Positions 25,904-34,524 of a stretch of DNA of 64,000 nucleotides are shown piece by piece. The notes under the pieces are model-generated. The model was not told where the DNA came from, made no database searches, and saw only the letters and a list, made by a program, of their open reading frames with translations. The translations under genes were made by a program, and so were the position numbers. Numbering within the stretch: the first letter of the stretch is position 1; the number at the start of each line of letters is the position of its first letter. Source of the stretch: Winogradskyella sp. PG-2. Its GTDB lineage: Bacteria; Bacteroidota; Bacteroidia; Flavobacteriales; Flavobacteriaceae. The stretch spans positions 1,300,001-1,364,000 of the forward strand of contig NZ_AP014583.1 of NCBI RefSeq assembly GCF_000828715.1. The letters run 5' to 3'.

Positions 25904-26830
25904 ATGGGTAAATTGGTAATTGTCGGCACAGTAGCTTTTGATGCTATAGAAACCCCTTTTGGTAAAACTGACAAAATTCTTGGTGGTGCTGCAACATATA
26001 TAGGTTTGTCAGCTTCCAATTTTAATGTAAACTCTGCCGCTGTTTCTGTTGTTGGTGGTGACTTTCCTCAAGAATATTTAGATCTTTTAGAAAATAGAAA
26101 CATTAATATAGAGGGTATAGAGATTGTTAAAGACGGAAAAACTTTCTTTTGGAGTGGGAAATACCATAATGATATGAATTCTCGAGATACTTTAGTTACT
26201 GAATTAAATGTATTAGAACATTTTAATCCTATCGTCCCTGATCGCTATAAAGATGCTGAAGTTGTAATGTTAGGTAATTTACATCCGCTAGTACAACAAG
26301 GTGTTTTAAACCAAATGACTGAAAAGCCTAAATTAGCTATTTTAGACACTATGAATTTCTGGATGGATGTCGCTTTAGACGATTTACTTTCAGTAATTAA
26401 AAATGTAGATGTTATTACCATAAATGACGAAGAAGCTAGACAATTAACGGGTGAATATTCACTAGTAGTAGCTGCAAGGAAAATTCATGAAATGGGTCCT
26501 AAATATGTAGTTATTAAAAAAGGTGAACATGGGGCTTTACTATTTCATGATGATAATGTCTTCTATGCTCCTGCGTTACCTTTAGAAGAAGTATTTGATC
26601 CTACAGGTGCTGGTGACACTTTTGCTGGTGGCTTTGCAGGTTATTTAACAAAAACAGGTGATTTCACTTTTGAGAATATGAAAAATGCTGTGATATACGG
26701 TTCAACTCTAGCATCATTCTGTGTAGAAAAATTTGGCACTGAACGTATGCAAAACCTAACAGATAAAGAGATTTATAAACGCTTAGACCAATTTAAGAGT
26801 CTAACACAATTTGACATACAACTAACGTAA
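25904..26830 (+). CDS. PfkB-family carbohydrate/nucleoside kinase
   Basis: A 308-aa kinase of the ribokinase (PfkB) family. The C-terminal signature DPTGAGDTFAGGFAGY carries the catalytic Asp and anion hole; the N-terminal GGAATYIGLSASNF matches the Gly-rich substrate-side motif, and NDEEARQLTGE is typical. The substrate cannot be assigned; sugar and adenosine kinases share these motifs. It is next to the PurF-type gene, an adjacency I recall in related genomes and which could hint at nucleoside or ribose use (inference). It has its own -7 box and a terminator. Confidence 0.9.
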   Translation: MGKLVIVGTVAFDAIETPFGKTDKILGGAATYIGLSASNFNVNSAAVSVVGGDFPQEYLDLLENRNINIEGIEIVKDGKTFFWSGKYHNDMNSRDTLVTELNVLEHFNPIVPDRYKDAEVVMLGNLHPLVQQGVLNQMTEKPKLAILDTMNFWMDVALDDLLSVIKNVDVITINDEEARQLTGEYSLVVAARKIHEMGPKYVVIKKGEHGALLFHDDNVFYAPALPLEEVFDPTGAGDTFAGGFAGYLTKTGDFTFENMKNAVIYGSTLASFCVEKFGTERMQNLTDKEIYKRLDQFKSLTQFDIQLT

Positions 26831-26833
26831 ACT

Positions 26834-26861
26834 AACGCGCTCAAAATTGAGTGCGTTTTTT
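26834..26861 (+). terminator. Intrinsic terminator after the PfkB kinase gene
   Basis: A 10-bp stem (AACGCGCTCA with TGAGTGCGTT, one G-T pair), an AAAT loop and a T-run, starting three bases after the stop codon. Confidence 0.85.
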
Positions 26862-26892
26862 ATTATAGATAATTAATAGCTGATAAGACAAC

Positions 26893-28791
26893 ATGAGTGA
26901 TGCTTTAAAACATGAGTGCGGTATAGCACTTATTAGACTTTTAAAACCATTAGAATACTACAAAGAAAAATACGGAAGTGCATTTTATGGTGTCAATAAA
27001 ATGTATTTAATGATGGAGAAACAGCACAACCGTGGACAAGACGGAGCTGGTTTTGCTAGTATTAAATTAGACACCCGACCTGGTGAACGTTATATTAGTC
27101 GTGTACGCTCTATTGCTCAGCAACCTATTCAAGATATTTTTGGTCAAATCAATGAACGTATTAATGAAGAGATAACTCAAAATCCCCAATACCAAGATAA
27201 CGTTGATTTACAAAAAAAGAACATTCCCTATATAGGTGAATTATTATTGGGTCATGTACGTTATGGTACATTTGGGAAAAACAGTGTAGAAAGTGTTCAT
27301 CCATTTTTAAGACAGAATAATTGGCAACATAGAAACCTTATTGTTGCTGGTAACTTCAATATGACTAATGTCAACGAACTATTTGATAATTTAATTGACT
27401 TAGGGCAACATCCAAAAGAAAAAGCTGATACCATTACAGTAATGGAAAAAATTGGTCATTTTTTAGATGATGCTGTTGCAAAAATCTATAAAGACCTCAA
27501 AAAAGAAGGTTATAATAAAAATGAAAGTTCACCTCTAATTGCAAAACGCCTAAAACTTGGTAAAATATTAAAACGTGCTGCAAAAAATTGGGATGGTGGT
27601 TATGCTATGGCAGGCTTATTAGGTCACGGAGATTCTTTTGTTTTAAGAGATCCTGCAGGTATCCGTCCTGCTTACTATTATAAAGATGATGAAGTTGTTG
27701 TTGTTGCCTCAGAACGACCTGTAATTCAAACAGTTTTTAACGTGCCTTTTGAAGCGGTTAAAGAATTAGATCCAGGACATGCTATTATAACTAAAAAATC
27801 AGGCTCTACTGCAATTAAAAAAATATTAGAACCTTTAGAGCGTAAAGCTTGCTCTTTTGAGCGTATTTATTTTTCTCGAGGTAGTGATGCTGAGATTTAT
27901 CAAGAACGAAAGGAACTAGGTCGGTTACTAATGCCAAAAGTGCTTGAAGCGATTGATAATGATACAGAAAATAGTGTTTTTTCCTTTATACCCAATACTG
28001 CTGAAACATCCTTCTTCGGAATGATTGATACAGTTGAAGAACACCTTAACAAAAAGAAAACAAAATCTATACTAAGTGGTGGTGGAAAACTTTCTGCAGA
28101 ACGCGTTACAGAAATTTTATCTGAACGTCCTCGTATTGAGAAGATAGCCATAAAAGATGTAAAACTAAGAACCTTTATTACTGAGGATAGTAGTAGAGAC
28201 GATTTAGTTGCTCATGTTTATGATGTCACCTATGGAGTTATAAAACCTACTGACAACCTAGTTATTATTGATGATAGTATTGTACGTGGAACAACACTTA
28301 AGAAGAGTATCATTAAAATGATGGATCGATTAAATCCGAAGAAAATAGTTGTAGTATCCTCTGCTCCTCAAATAAGATATCCAGATTGTTATGGTATAGA
28401 TATGGCAAACCTAGAAGGTCTTGTGGCATTTAGAGCAGCTTTAGCCTTATTAAAAGACAATAATCAATATCATATCGTTGAAGACGTTTATAATAAATGC
28501 TTAACTCAAGTAGATCTCAATGATAATAAGGTGGTTAACTATGTAAAAGAAATCTATAATAAATTTACAGACGAACAACTTTCAGATAAAATTTCAGAAT
28601 TATTAAGTGACGATGATGTAAATGCAGAAGTGAAGATCATTTTTCAACCCGTTGAAAACTTACACAAAGCTTGTCCTAAAAACCTAGGTGATTGGTATTT
28701 CACGGGTAATTACCCTACTGCTGGTGGGAATAGAGTTGTAAACAGAGCTTTTATTAATTTCTACGAAGGAAATAAAGAGCGTGCCTACTAG
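26893..28791 (+). CDS. Amidophosphoribosyltransferase-type class II glutamine amidotransferase (long form)
   Basis: A 632-aa protein with an N-terminal class II glutaminase domain (HECGIALI with Cys9 as the likely nucleophile; MEKQHNRGQDGAGFA; GHVRYGTFG) and a C-terminal phosphoribosyltransferase domain with the PRPP loop LVIIDDSIVRGTTLKK. This fits glutamine PRPP amidotransferase, the first step of purine synthesis. It is longer than the usual PurF (about 470-510 aa), with extra segments in the glutaminase domain and at the C-terminus, and Cys9 would need removal of an eight-residue leader to act as an N-terminal nucleophile. Bacteroidota often have this long form besides a standard PurF, so I leave the symbol blank. 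Confidence 0.85.
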   Translation: MSDALKHECGIALIRLLKPLEYYKEKYGSAFYGVNKMYLMMEKQHNRGQDGAGFASIKLDTRPGERYISRVRSIAQQPIQDIFGQINERINEEITQNPQYQDNVDLQKKNIPYIGELLLGHVRYGTFGKNSVESVHPFLRQNNWQHRNLIVAGNFNMTNVNELFDNLIDLGQHPKEKADTITVMEKIGHFLDDAVAKIYKDLKKEGYNKNESSPLIAKRLKLGKILKRAAKNWDGGYAMAGLLGHGDSFVLRDPAGIRPAYYYKDDEVVVVASERPVIQTVFNVPFEAVKELDPGHAIITKKSGSTAIKKILEPLERKACSFERIYFSRGSDAEIYQERKELGRLLMPKVLEAIDNDTENSVFSFIPNTAETSFFGMIDTVEEHLNKKKTKSILSGGGKLSAERVTEILSERPRIEKIAIKDVKLRTFITEDSSRDDLVAHVYDVTYGVIKPTDNLVIIDDSIVRGTTLKKSIIKMMDRLNPKKIVVVSSAPQIRYPDCYGIDMANLEGLVAFRAALALLKDNNQYHIVEDVYNKCLTQVDLNDNKVVNYVKEIYNKFTDEQLSDKISELLSDDDVNAEVKIIFQPVENLHKACPKNLGDWYFTGNYPTAGGNRVVNRAFINFYEGNKERAY

Positions 28792-28817
28792 ATAACACCT
28801 CAAAACAGCTTTTAATC

Positions 28818-28839
28818 CGATAAAATACGTATTTTATCG
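28818..28839. promoter_or_regulatory. Perfect 22-bp palindrome upstream of the small-RNA pair
   Basis: The left arm CGATAAAATAC is followed immediately by its exact reverse complement. It lies 27 bases after the amidotransferase stop codon and about 50 bases before the -7 box of small RNA 1. No T-run follows, so it is a poor terminator; a dimeric regulator site is the better guess. Confidence 0.5.
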
Positions 28840-28852
28840 AAGAATAGTGCAT

Positions 28853-28897
28853 TTTGTCCAATATATGCAAGTGCTTTAACAAATTAAACTACATTGG
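28853..28897 (+). promoter_or_regulatory. Putative promoter of small RNA 1
   Basis: TACATTGG at 28890-28897 aligns exactly, by position, with the perfect -7 box of small RNA 2 but is weaker. The upstream element TTTGTCCAA (28853-28861) is repeated at nearly the same distance before small RNA 2 (29087-29095; 37 versus 38 bases to the -7 box). Confidence 0.45.
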
Positions 28898-28898
28898 T

Positions 28899-28975
28899 CT
28901 CACCATAACATAAGTAGGTTAAGTTCATGGTAGATTTGGGGCAAAAAAAGGTGAACAATGTTCACCTTTTTTTAT
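28899..28975 (+). ncRNA. Small RNA candidate 1 (tandem family, copy 1)
   Basis: A stretch of about 50 bases (28899-28947) is nearly identical to 29134-29182. It begins with a possible stem ACCAT/ATGGT around a conserved loop (containing AAGTAGGTTAAG), continues with a conserved unpaired segment (GATTTGGGGCAAAAA), and ends in an intrinsic terminator. There is no start codon with a meaningful frame, and the flanking DNA is not conserved, so an RNA product is the simplest reading. Predicted length is about 75 nt. It could belong to a known Bacteroidota RNA family such as the flavo-1 motif; I cannot test this without a covariance model. Besides the two RNAs and their upstream elements, the rest of the 519-base gap shows nothing. 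Confidence 0.65.
28943..28973 (+). terminator. Terminator of small RNA 1
   Basis: Stem GGTGAAC/GTTCACC extended by A/T pairs, AAT loop, then a run of seven T. Confidence 0.85.
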
Positions 28976-29103
28976 ACCCTTTATTAAAGTATCACTTTAA
29001 GTCTTAATTTTTATAATCAGTATTTGTTTTATACTTACAAGTTCAGAAACAAAGGAGTTTCCACGCTTAGACTAATATATAGGTCGTTTGTCCAAAAAAT
29101 TGA

Positions 29104-29132
29104 TTGATTAAAATAATGTGCACTTATATTTG
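29104..29132 (+). promoter_or_regulatory. Bacteroidota consensus promoter of small RNA 2
   Basis: TTG at 29104-29106, an 18-base spacer and TATATTTG at 29125-29132: a full match to the -33/-7 pattern of the Bacteroidota primary sigma factor. Transcription is predicted to begin near 29136, at the first conserved bases of the RNA. Confidence 0.75.
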
Positions 29133-29135
29133 ACT

Positions 29136-29208
29136 CACCATAACATAAGTAGGTTAAGTTTATGGTAGATTTGGGGCAAAAAGGATGAACGTCTGTTCAT
29201 CCTTTTTC
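29136..29208 (+). ncRNA. Small RNA candidate 2 (tandem family, copy 2)
   Basis: The second copy of the family at 28899. The 5' stem is longer here (ACCATAA with TTATGGT, 7 bp) because one base differs from copy 1 and restores a pair. The conserved loop and the GATTTGGGGCAAAAA segment are unchanged. The terminator stem is GGATGAAC/GTTCATCC against GGTGAAC/GTTCACC in copy 1: an inserted A on the left is matched by a T on the right. This compensated change, plus the ideal promoter, makes a real RNA of about 70-75 nt likely. The function is unknown; a trans-acting regulator using the G-rich unpaired segment is possible. Confidence 0.72.
29178..29207 (+). terminator. Terminator of small RNA 2
   Basis: Stem GGATGAAC/GTTCATCC extended by five A/T pairs, GTCT loop, then TTTTT. 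Confidence 0.85.
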
Positions 29209-29256
29209 ATTTTTTTACCCTATCTCATTTTTATAATTACTTATATTTAAAGCATA

Positions 29257-29288
29257 AAAAATCCGAGTCTAAATAGACTCGGATTTTT
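29257..29288. terminator. Bidirectional terminator downstream of superoxide dismutase
   Basis: A 14-bp perfect stem (AAAAATCCGAGTCT with its complement) and an AAAT loop, with A-run and T-run flanks. It ends the minus-strand sod transcript and could also stop readthrough from the small RNAs. Confidence 0.88.
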
Positions 29289-29310
29289 CAATTTATGATA
29301 TTACTATTAC

Positions 29311-29919
29311 CTACTTTGCTTCAGCGTAACGACGTTCAACTTCATTCCAGTTAATTACATTAAAGAATGCATTAATATAATCTGGTCTTCTGTTTTGATA
29401 ATTTAAATAATAAGCATGTTCCCATACATCTAATCCTAAAATTGGAGTTCCCCCACAAGTTACACCAGGCATTAACGGATTATCTTGATTTGGTGTAGAA
29501 CAAACTTCAACCTTTCCTCCTTTATGTACACATAACCAAGCCCATCCTGAACCAAATCGTGTTGCAGCAGCTTTACTAAAAGCTTCTATAAAAGCATCTT
29601 TAGATCCAAATTCAGCATCAATAGCATCTTTTAAATCTCCTGAAAGATAACCCCTATCTTCAGGGTTCATAACGTCCCAAAATAATGAGTGGTTGTAAAA
29701 TCCACCTCCATTATTTCTTACTCCTTTGTTATTCATATCCAAATTTGTAAGGATGTCTTCTATCGACTTTCCTGCTAAATCTGTTCCTTCAATTGCCGCA
29801 TTAAGTTTTGTGGTATAACCATTATGGTGCTTAGAATGATGAATCTCCATAGTACGAGCATCTATATTTGGTTCTAAAGCATCATAAGCATATTTTAATT
29901 TTGGTAATTCAAAAGCCAT
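29311..29919 (-). CDS. Superoxide dismutase (Fe/Mn family)
   Basis: A 202-aa cytosolic Fe/Mn superoxide dismutase. The metal ligands are visible: His in [12 protein letters not shown], His in NHSLFWDVM, and Asp and His in [31 protein letters not shown] and the C-terminal [13 protein letters not shown] are typical. Whether it uses iron or manganese cannot be decided from these motifs alone. A perfect -7 box precedes it and a terminator follows, so it is a single-gene unit. Confidence 0.96.
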   Translation of the reverse strand: MAFELPKLKYAYDALEPNIDARTMEIHHSKHHNGYTTKLNAAIEGTDLAGKSIEDILTNLDMNNKGVRNNGGGFYNHSLFWDVMNPEDRGYLSGDLKDAIDAEFGSKDAFIEAFSKAAATRFGSGWAWLCVHKGGKVEVCSTPNQDNPLMPGVTCGGTPILGLDVWEHAYYLNYQNRRPDYINAFFNVINWNEVERRYAEAK

Positions 29920-29954
29920 AGTCTTAAGTTTTAATGTTAATATTTTAATTTTAA

Positions 29955-29962
29955 CAAATTTA
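29955..29962 (-). promoter_or_regulatory. -7 box for superoxide dismutase (minus strand)
   Basis: Reads TAAATTTG on the minus strand, 35 bases before the sod ATG, matching TAnnTTTG. Confidence 0.55.
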
Positions 29963-30029
29963 CAATATTGAAAACAAGAAAGTCTAAATTAATTATTAAG
30001 ATTCGCTATTTTGGTATAAAATTTTTCTT

Positions 30030-33000
30030 TTGCACAATTCTGCTTTTAAAATCTATAATGCCTCTGCTGGTAGTGGAAAAACATTTACGCTAGCAAAATC
30101 GTATATAAAAATTCTTGTTAAAGCTAAAAACTACGACCAGTTTAAATCTATTTTAGCAATTACATTTACTAATAAAGCAGTTGGCCAGATGAAGGAGCGT
30201 ATTATTAATATGCTTAAATTATTTTCTTCAGAAATAGCCCTTAAAAAACCTCATCCAATGTTTACTATGATATGTGATGAGTTACCTATATCAAAAGAGC
30301 AACTCCAATATAAATCCAAACATTTATTAAAACATATTATTCATAATTATGGTGCTTTTGATATTTCTACAATTGATGGTTTTACCCATCGCGTTATTAG
30401 AACTTTTGCTCACGACTTAAATTTACCTGTTAATTTTGAAGTAGAATTAGACCAAGAACGATTATTAAATGAAGCGGTAGATAGTCTTATTGCCAAAGCA
30501 GGGACTGACAATGAGCTGACAAGTGTATTAATAGACTTTGCTATAGAAAAAGCAGACGATGATAAGAGCTGGGATATTAGTTACGACTTTGATAAAATCT
30601 CTAAGCTTTTAGTTAACGAAAATGATTTCTCTGCAATACATACTCTAAAAGATAAATCTTTCGATGATTTTAAATCACTCAAAAAACATTTAGCTAAACA
30701 AATTTTACAGCTTGAAAGTGATATTATAAATGTCTCTGAATCAATATTAAACCACATAGAGGAATGCGGTTTGGAATATGATGATTTTAATAGGAGCTCA
30801 CTTCCAAAACACTTTGAAAACTTAAAAGCTAAGAAATTCAACATTAATTTTAATTCGAATTGGCAAAACGACTTGATTGAAGGCAATACACTTTACCCAA
30901 AACGTGTTACACCTAATATTGCTTCAACTGTTGAAAGTATTCAGCCTAATTTATCCGACGATTTTATAAAAACTAAGGCACTAGTATATGAATTGAAAAT
31001 TAAAAAAGGATTTTATAAAAACATTACTCCGCTTTCAGTTTTAAATGCGATTCAGAAAGAGCTCAATACAATAAAAGAGGAGCAGAATAAAATGTTGATT
31101 TCAGAATTCAATAAAATCATAAGTAAAGAAATAAAAAATCAACCTACTCCTTTTATTTATGAGCGTTTAGGTGAAAAATTTAAGCATTATTTTATTGATG
31201 AGTTTCAAGATACATCTAAGATGCAATGGGAGAACCTGATGCCTTTATTAGAAAATGCACTTTCTGCTTCAAACGGTTCTGCGATGTTAGTTGGTGATGC
31301 TAAACAAGCAATTTACAGATGGCGTGGTGGTGAAGCAGAGCAATTTATTCACCTCTATAATAAAGTAGAAAACCCTTTTCAAGTTGAAGCAGAAGTTTTA
31401 GAATTAGATACTAACTATAGAAGTGCTAAGGAAATTGTAAACTTTAATAATTCATTTTTTGAATATTTAGGCAATAACTACTTTAGTAATAGTGATTATG
31501 CCAACTTATTTAAAAACGCAAAACAAAACACGTTTAATGATGAGGAAGGTTTTATTAGTATTAACTTTTTAGATCTTAATAAAGAGAATAATGCAAATGA
31601 ATTTTATGCTTCACAAGTTTTAGAAAAAATTAATCAATGTATAGATAATGGTTCTTCTCTAAGTGACATCTGTGTTTTAGTACGTAAACGAAAAGAAGGA
31701 GTGATTATAGCTAATTACTTAAGTGAAAATGGAATTAAAATTACATCTTCTGAAACACTACTTCTAAAAAATTCTAATAAAGTAACTTTTATAAATGCAC
31801 TTATAAAATTATTGGTACAACCTACTAATGATTCTCTTAAGGTTGATGTTTTATCTTTTTTAGCAAACCAATATCAAATTAAAGATAGGCATCAGTTTTT
31901 TTTAAACTATCTCAACACAAATTTAGATACCATGTTAGATTGTCTCAAGGAATTAAAAATCTTTATTGATAAAGATAACCTCCTTCAACTACCACTTTAT
32001 GAAATGGTTGAGCATTTGATAAGAGTATTTAATCTTAATAAATCCTCTGATGCCTATCTACAATTTTATTTAGATATTGTATTAGAATTTACTCAAAAAC
32101 AAAATTCAGATTTATCTAGTTTTATACGTTATTTCGAAAAGAAACAAGATACCTTAAGTGTTGTATCCCCAGAATACATGAATGCCGTCAAAATTATGAC
32201 TATTCATAAATCTAAAGGTTTAGAATTTCCGATAGTTATATTTCCATTTGCAGATCTTAATATATATAAAGAGTTAGAACCAAAGGTTTGGTTTCCTATC
32301 GAGGAGGGTAACTATTCTAATTTTAAAACCTTGCTTCTCAACTACAATATGGATGTTGAACATTTTGGAGATGTGGGAAATGAAATTTATAACACACATC
32401 AATCACAATTAGAACTTGATAATGTAAATTTACTCTATGTGGTTTTAACTAGAGCTATAAGTCAATTATTCATCATATCTAAAAAGGATATGAGTTCTAA
32501 AGGTGTAATTAATGAGAATACGTATGCAGGTATGTTTATCTCATATCTTCAGAGCTTTGGCAAATGGATGGATAATCAATTGAGTTATACGTTTGGAGTT
32601 CAGTCGGAGATTAAAAAGCATATAGAAAAAGAAGAATCTGCTCTACCTTTGGAATTTATATCCACACCTAAAGAAGATCATAATCTAAGTATTATTACTA
32701 AAGCAGGTTTATTATGGGATACAAAACAAGAACAAGCTATTGAGCGCGGAAATTTAGTCCACTTAATTTTATCTAAAATAAAAACCATTCAAGATGTTGA
32801 TTTTGCTTTTGCAGATTTACTAGTATCCGGAGATCTTAATAAAGGAAACACCCAAGAACTGAAGTCAATAGTATTAAGGGTTATAAAACACCCTAAATTA
32901 AATATTTACTTTCAGGATGATTTCAATATATACAATGAACGAGATATAATAACAAGTTCTGGTCAACTTCTAAGACCTGATCGTTTAAATATAAATTCTA

Positions 33001-33161
33001 AAAACGAAGTCACTATTATCGATTATAAAACGGGTGATAAAAGAGCACACTACAACTCACAACTTAATGATTATGAGTCTGTTTTAAAAAAAATGAATTT
33101 GGTTGTTACAAATAAGGTATTAGTTTATATAAATGAGACAATTGATGTCATTGAAGTCTAA
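30030..33161 (+). CDS. UvrD/AddA-like helicase-nuclease
   Basis: A 1,043-aa superfamily 1A helicase with a C-terminal PD-(D/E)XK nuclease, the RecB/AddA architecture for double-strand break end resection. Seen: Walker A NASAGSGKTFTLA (about residue 10), Walker B FIDEFQDTSKMQW (about 387), motif III VGDAKQAIYRWRGG (about 420), motif V IHKSKGLEFPIV, motif VI VNLLYVVLTRA (about 799), and nuclease motif RPDRLN...IIDYKTGDK (about 985-1000). The start is a TTG at 30030; no ATG precedes the Walker A in this frame. Its likely partner, the AddB-like protein, is encoded at 35988, after kbl and an OmpA gene. Confidence 0.88.
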   Translation: MHNSAFKIYNASAGSGKTFTLAKSYIKILVKAKNYDQFKSILAITFTNKAVGQMKERIINMLKLFSSEIALKKPHPMFTMICDELPISKEQLQYKSKHLLKHIIHNYGAFDISTIDGFTHRVIRTFAHDLNLPVNFEVELDQERLLNEAVDSLIAKAGTDNELTSVLIDFAIEKADDDKSWDISYDFDKISKLLVNENDFSAIHTLKDKSFDDFKSLKKHLAKQILQLESDIINVSESILNHIEECGLEYDDFNRSSLPKHFENLKAKKFNINFNSNWQNDLIEGNTLYPKRVTPNIASTVESIQPNLSDDFIKTKALVYELKIKKGFYKNITPLSVLNAIQKELNTIKEEQNKMLISEFNKIISKEIKNQPTPFIYERLGEKFKHYFIDEFQDTSKMQWENLMPLLENALSASNGSAMLVGDAKQAIYRWRGGEAEQFIHLYNKVENPFQVEAEVLELDTNYRSAKEIVNFNNSFFEYLGNNYFSNSDYANLFKNAKQNTFNDEEGFISINFLDLNKENNANEFYASQVLEKINQCIDNGSSLSDICVLVRKRKEGVIIANYLSENGIKITSSETLLLKNSNKVTFINALIKLLVQPTNDSLKVDVLSFLANQYQIKDRHQFFLNYLNTNLDTMLDCLKELKIFIDKDNLLQLPLYEMVEHLIRVFNLNKSSDAYLQFYLDIVLEFTQKQNSDLSSFIRYFEKKQDTLSVVSPEYMNAVKIMTIHKSKGLEFPIVIFPFADLNIYKELEPKVWFPIEEGNYSNFKTLLLNYNMDVEHFGDVGNEIYNTHQSQLELDNVNLLYVVLTRAISQLFIISKKDMSSKGVINENTYAGMFISYLQSFGKWMDNQLSYTFGVQSEIKKHIEKEESALPLEFISTPKEDHNLSIITKAGLLWDTKQEQAIERGNLVHLILSKIKTIQDVDFAFADLLVSGDLNKGNTQELKSIVLRVIKHPKLNIYFQDDFNIYNERDIITSSGQLLRPDRLNINSKNEVTIIDYKTGDKRAHYNSQLNDYESVLKKMNLVVTNKVLVYINETIDVIEV

Positions 33162-33180
33162 TCAATACATAGTATCTTTG
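33151..33180 (+). promoter_or_regulatory. Promoter of kbl
   Basis: TTG at 33151-33153, a 19-base spacer and TATCTTTG at 33173-33180, a full Bacteroidota-type promoter. It overlaps the end of the helicase gene and gives a leader of about 20 bases. Confidence 0.7.
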
Positions 33181-33202
33181 TTGAGAACTAATACTAAAAT
33201 CT

Positions 33203-34396
33203 ATGTACGGAGATATAAAATCACATTTAAAAAACGAAATTGAGTCTATAAAAGATGCTGGTCTTTTCAAAGAAGAGCGAATAATTACTTCGCCTCAAGG
33301 TGCAGAAATAACACTTAATACAGGACAAAAGGTTTTAAATTTTTGTGCTAATAATTATTTAGGTCTCTCATCACATCCAGAGGTTGTGCAAGCAGCTAAA
33401 GATACTATGGACACACATGGTTTTGGTATGTCTTCCGTACGATTCATTTGTGGCACACAAGATATTCATAAAACACTTGAGCAAAAGATTGCCGATTTTT
33501 ATGGTACTGAAGATACTATACTATACGCAGCTGCTTTTGATGCAAATGGTGGTGTTTTTGAGCCTTTACTTACTAAGGAAGATGCTATTATATCAGATTC
33601 ACTAAATCACGCCTCTATTATTGACGGAGTTAGATTGTGTAAAGCCGCAAGGTATCGCTATCAAAATAATGATATGGCGGATTTAGAAAAACAGCTGATT
33701 TCAGCTAATGATAATGGAGCACGATTTAAAATTATCGTTACAGATGGTGTGTTTTCTATGGACGGCTTAGTTGCCCCTTTAGATGAAATCTGTGATTTAG
33801 CAGATAAATATGATGCTATGGTAATGATTGATGAGTGCCATGCAACTGGGTTTATAGGAGAAACAGGTATAGGTACATTAGAAGAAAAAGGCGTTCTTGG
33901 TCGAATAGATATTATCACTGGGACCTTAGGTAAAGCTATGGGTGGTGCTATGGGTGGTTATACTTCAGCTAAAAAAGAAATTATTGAAATTTTACGTCAA
34001 CGTTCAAGACCATATTTGTTTTCGAACTCGTTAGCACCAGCAATTGTTGGAGCTTCTATTAAAGTGTTTGATATGCTAAAAAACAACACTTCACTTAGAG
34101 ATAAAGTCGATTGGAACACAAAATATTTTAAAAAAGGTATGAAAGAAGCAGGTTTTGATATTGTAGATGGAGATTCAGCAATTGTACCAGTTATGCTATA
34201 TGATGCTAAGCTTTCTCAAACCATGGCTAATATGTTGTTAAAAGAAGGGGTTTATGTTACAGGGTTCTTCTATCCTGTTGTTCCTAAAGATAAAGCCAGA
34301 ATAAGAGTACAATTATCCGCGGCGCATAGCATAGAGCAATTGGATAAGGCAATAACTGCTTTTGTTAAAGTGGGGAAAAGTCTCAATGTTATTTAA
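33203..34396 (+). CDS. kbl: Glycine C-acetyltransferase (2-amino-3-ketobutyrate CoA ligase)
   Basis: A 397-aa PLP enzyme of the alpha-oxoamine synthase family. It converts 2-amino-3-ketobutyrate + CoA to glycine + acetyl-CoA in threonine breakdown. The N-terminus ([16 protein letters not shown]), [17 protein letters not shown], the active-site [11 protein letters not shown] and the PLP lysine in [15 protein letters not shown] match Kbl more closely than its relatives BioF or serine palmitoyltransferase. No threonine dehydrogenase gene is adjacent. It has its own promoter. Confidence 0.92.
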   Translation: MYGDIKSHLKNEIESIKDAGLFKEERIITSPQGAEITLNTGQKVLNFCANNYLGLSSHPEVVQAAKDTMDTHGFGMSSVRFICGTQDIHKTLEQKIADFYGTEDTILYAAAFDANGGVFEPLLTKEDAIISDSLNHASIIDGVRLCKAARYRYQNNDMADLEKQLISANDNGARFKIIVTDGVFSMDGLVAPLDEICDLADKYDAMVMIDECHATGFIGETGIGTLEEKGVLGRIDIITGTLGKAMGGAMGGYTSAKKEIIEILRQRSRPYLFSNSLAPAIVGASIKVFDMLKNNTSLRDKVDWNTKYFKKGMKEAGFDIVDGDSAIVPVMLYDAKLSQTMANMLLKEGVYVTGFFYPVVPKDKARIRVQLSAAHSIEQLDKAITAFVKVGKSLNVI

Positions 34397-34442
34397 ATTG
34401 GTTACAAACTCACTATTTTAGGGCGATGTAACAATATTTTTA

Positions 34443-34450
34443 TATATTTG
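34443..34450 (+). promoter_or_regulatory. -7 box for the OmpA porin gene
   Basis: TATATTTG, a perfect TAnnTTTG box, predicts a start near 34454 and a leader of about 70 bases, long enough to carry regulation typical of abundant outer-membrane protein genes. Confidence 0.6.
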
Positions 34451-34524
34451 TCTTTGTTAATAACATTTAACAACTTACTTTTACCAACAAATTAACACTT
34501 AAAAAAATTAAAATTAATTAGAAT

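Noticed and set aside
28792..29310. tRNA, 6S RNA or tmRNA in the amidotransferase-sod gap
   Set aside because: No cloverleaf, no tmRNA tag frame, and the terminator-ended units are far too short for 6S or tmRNA.
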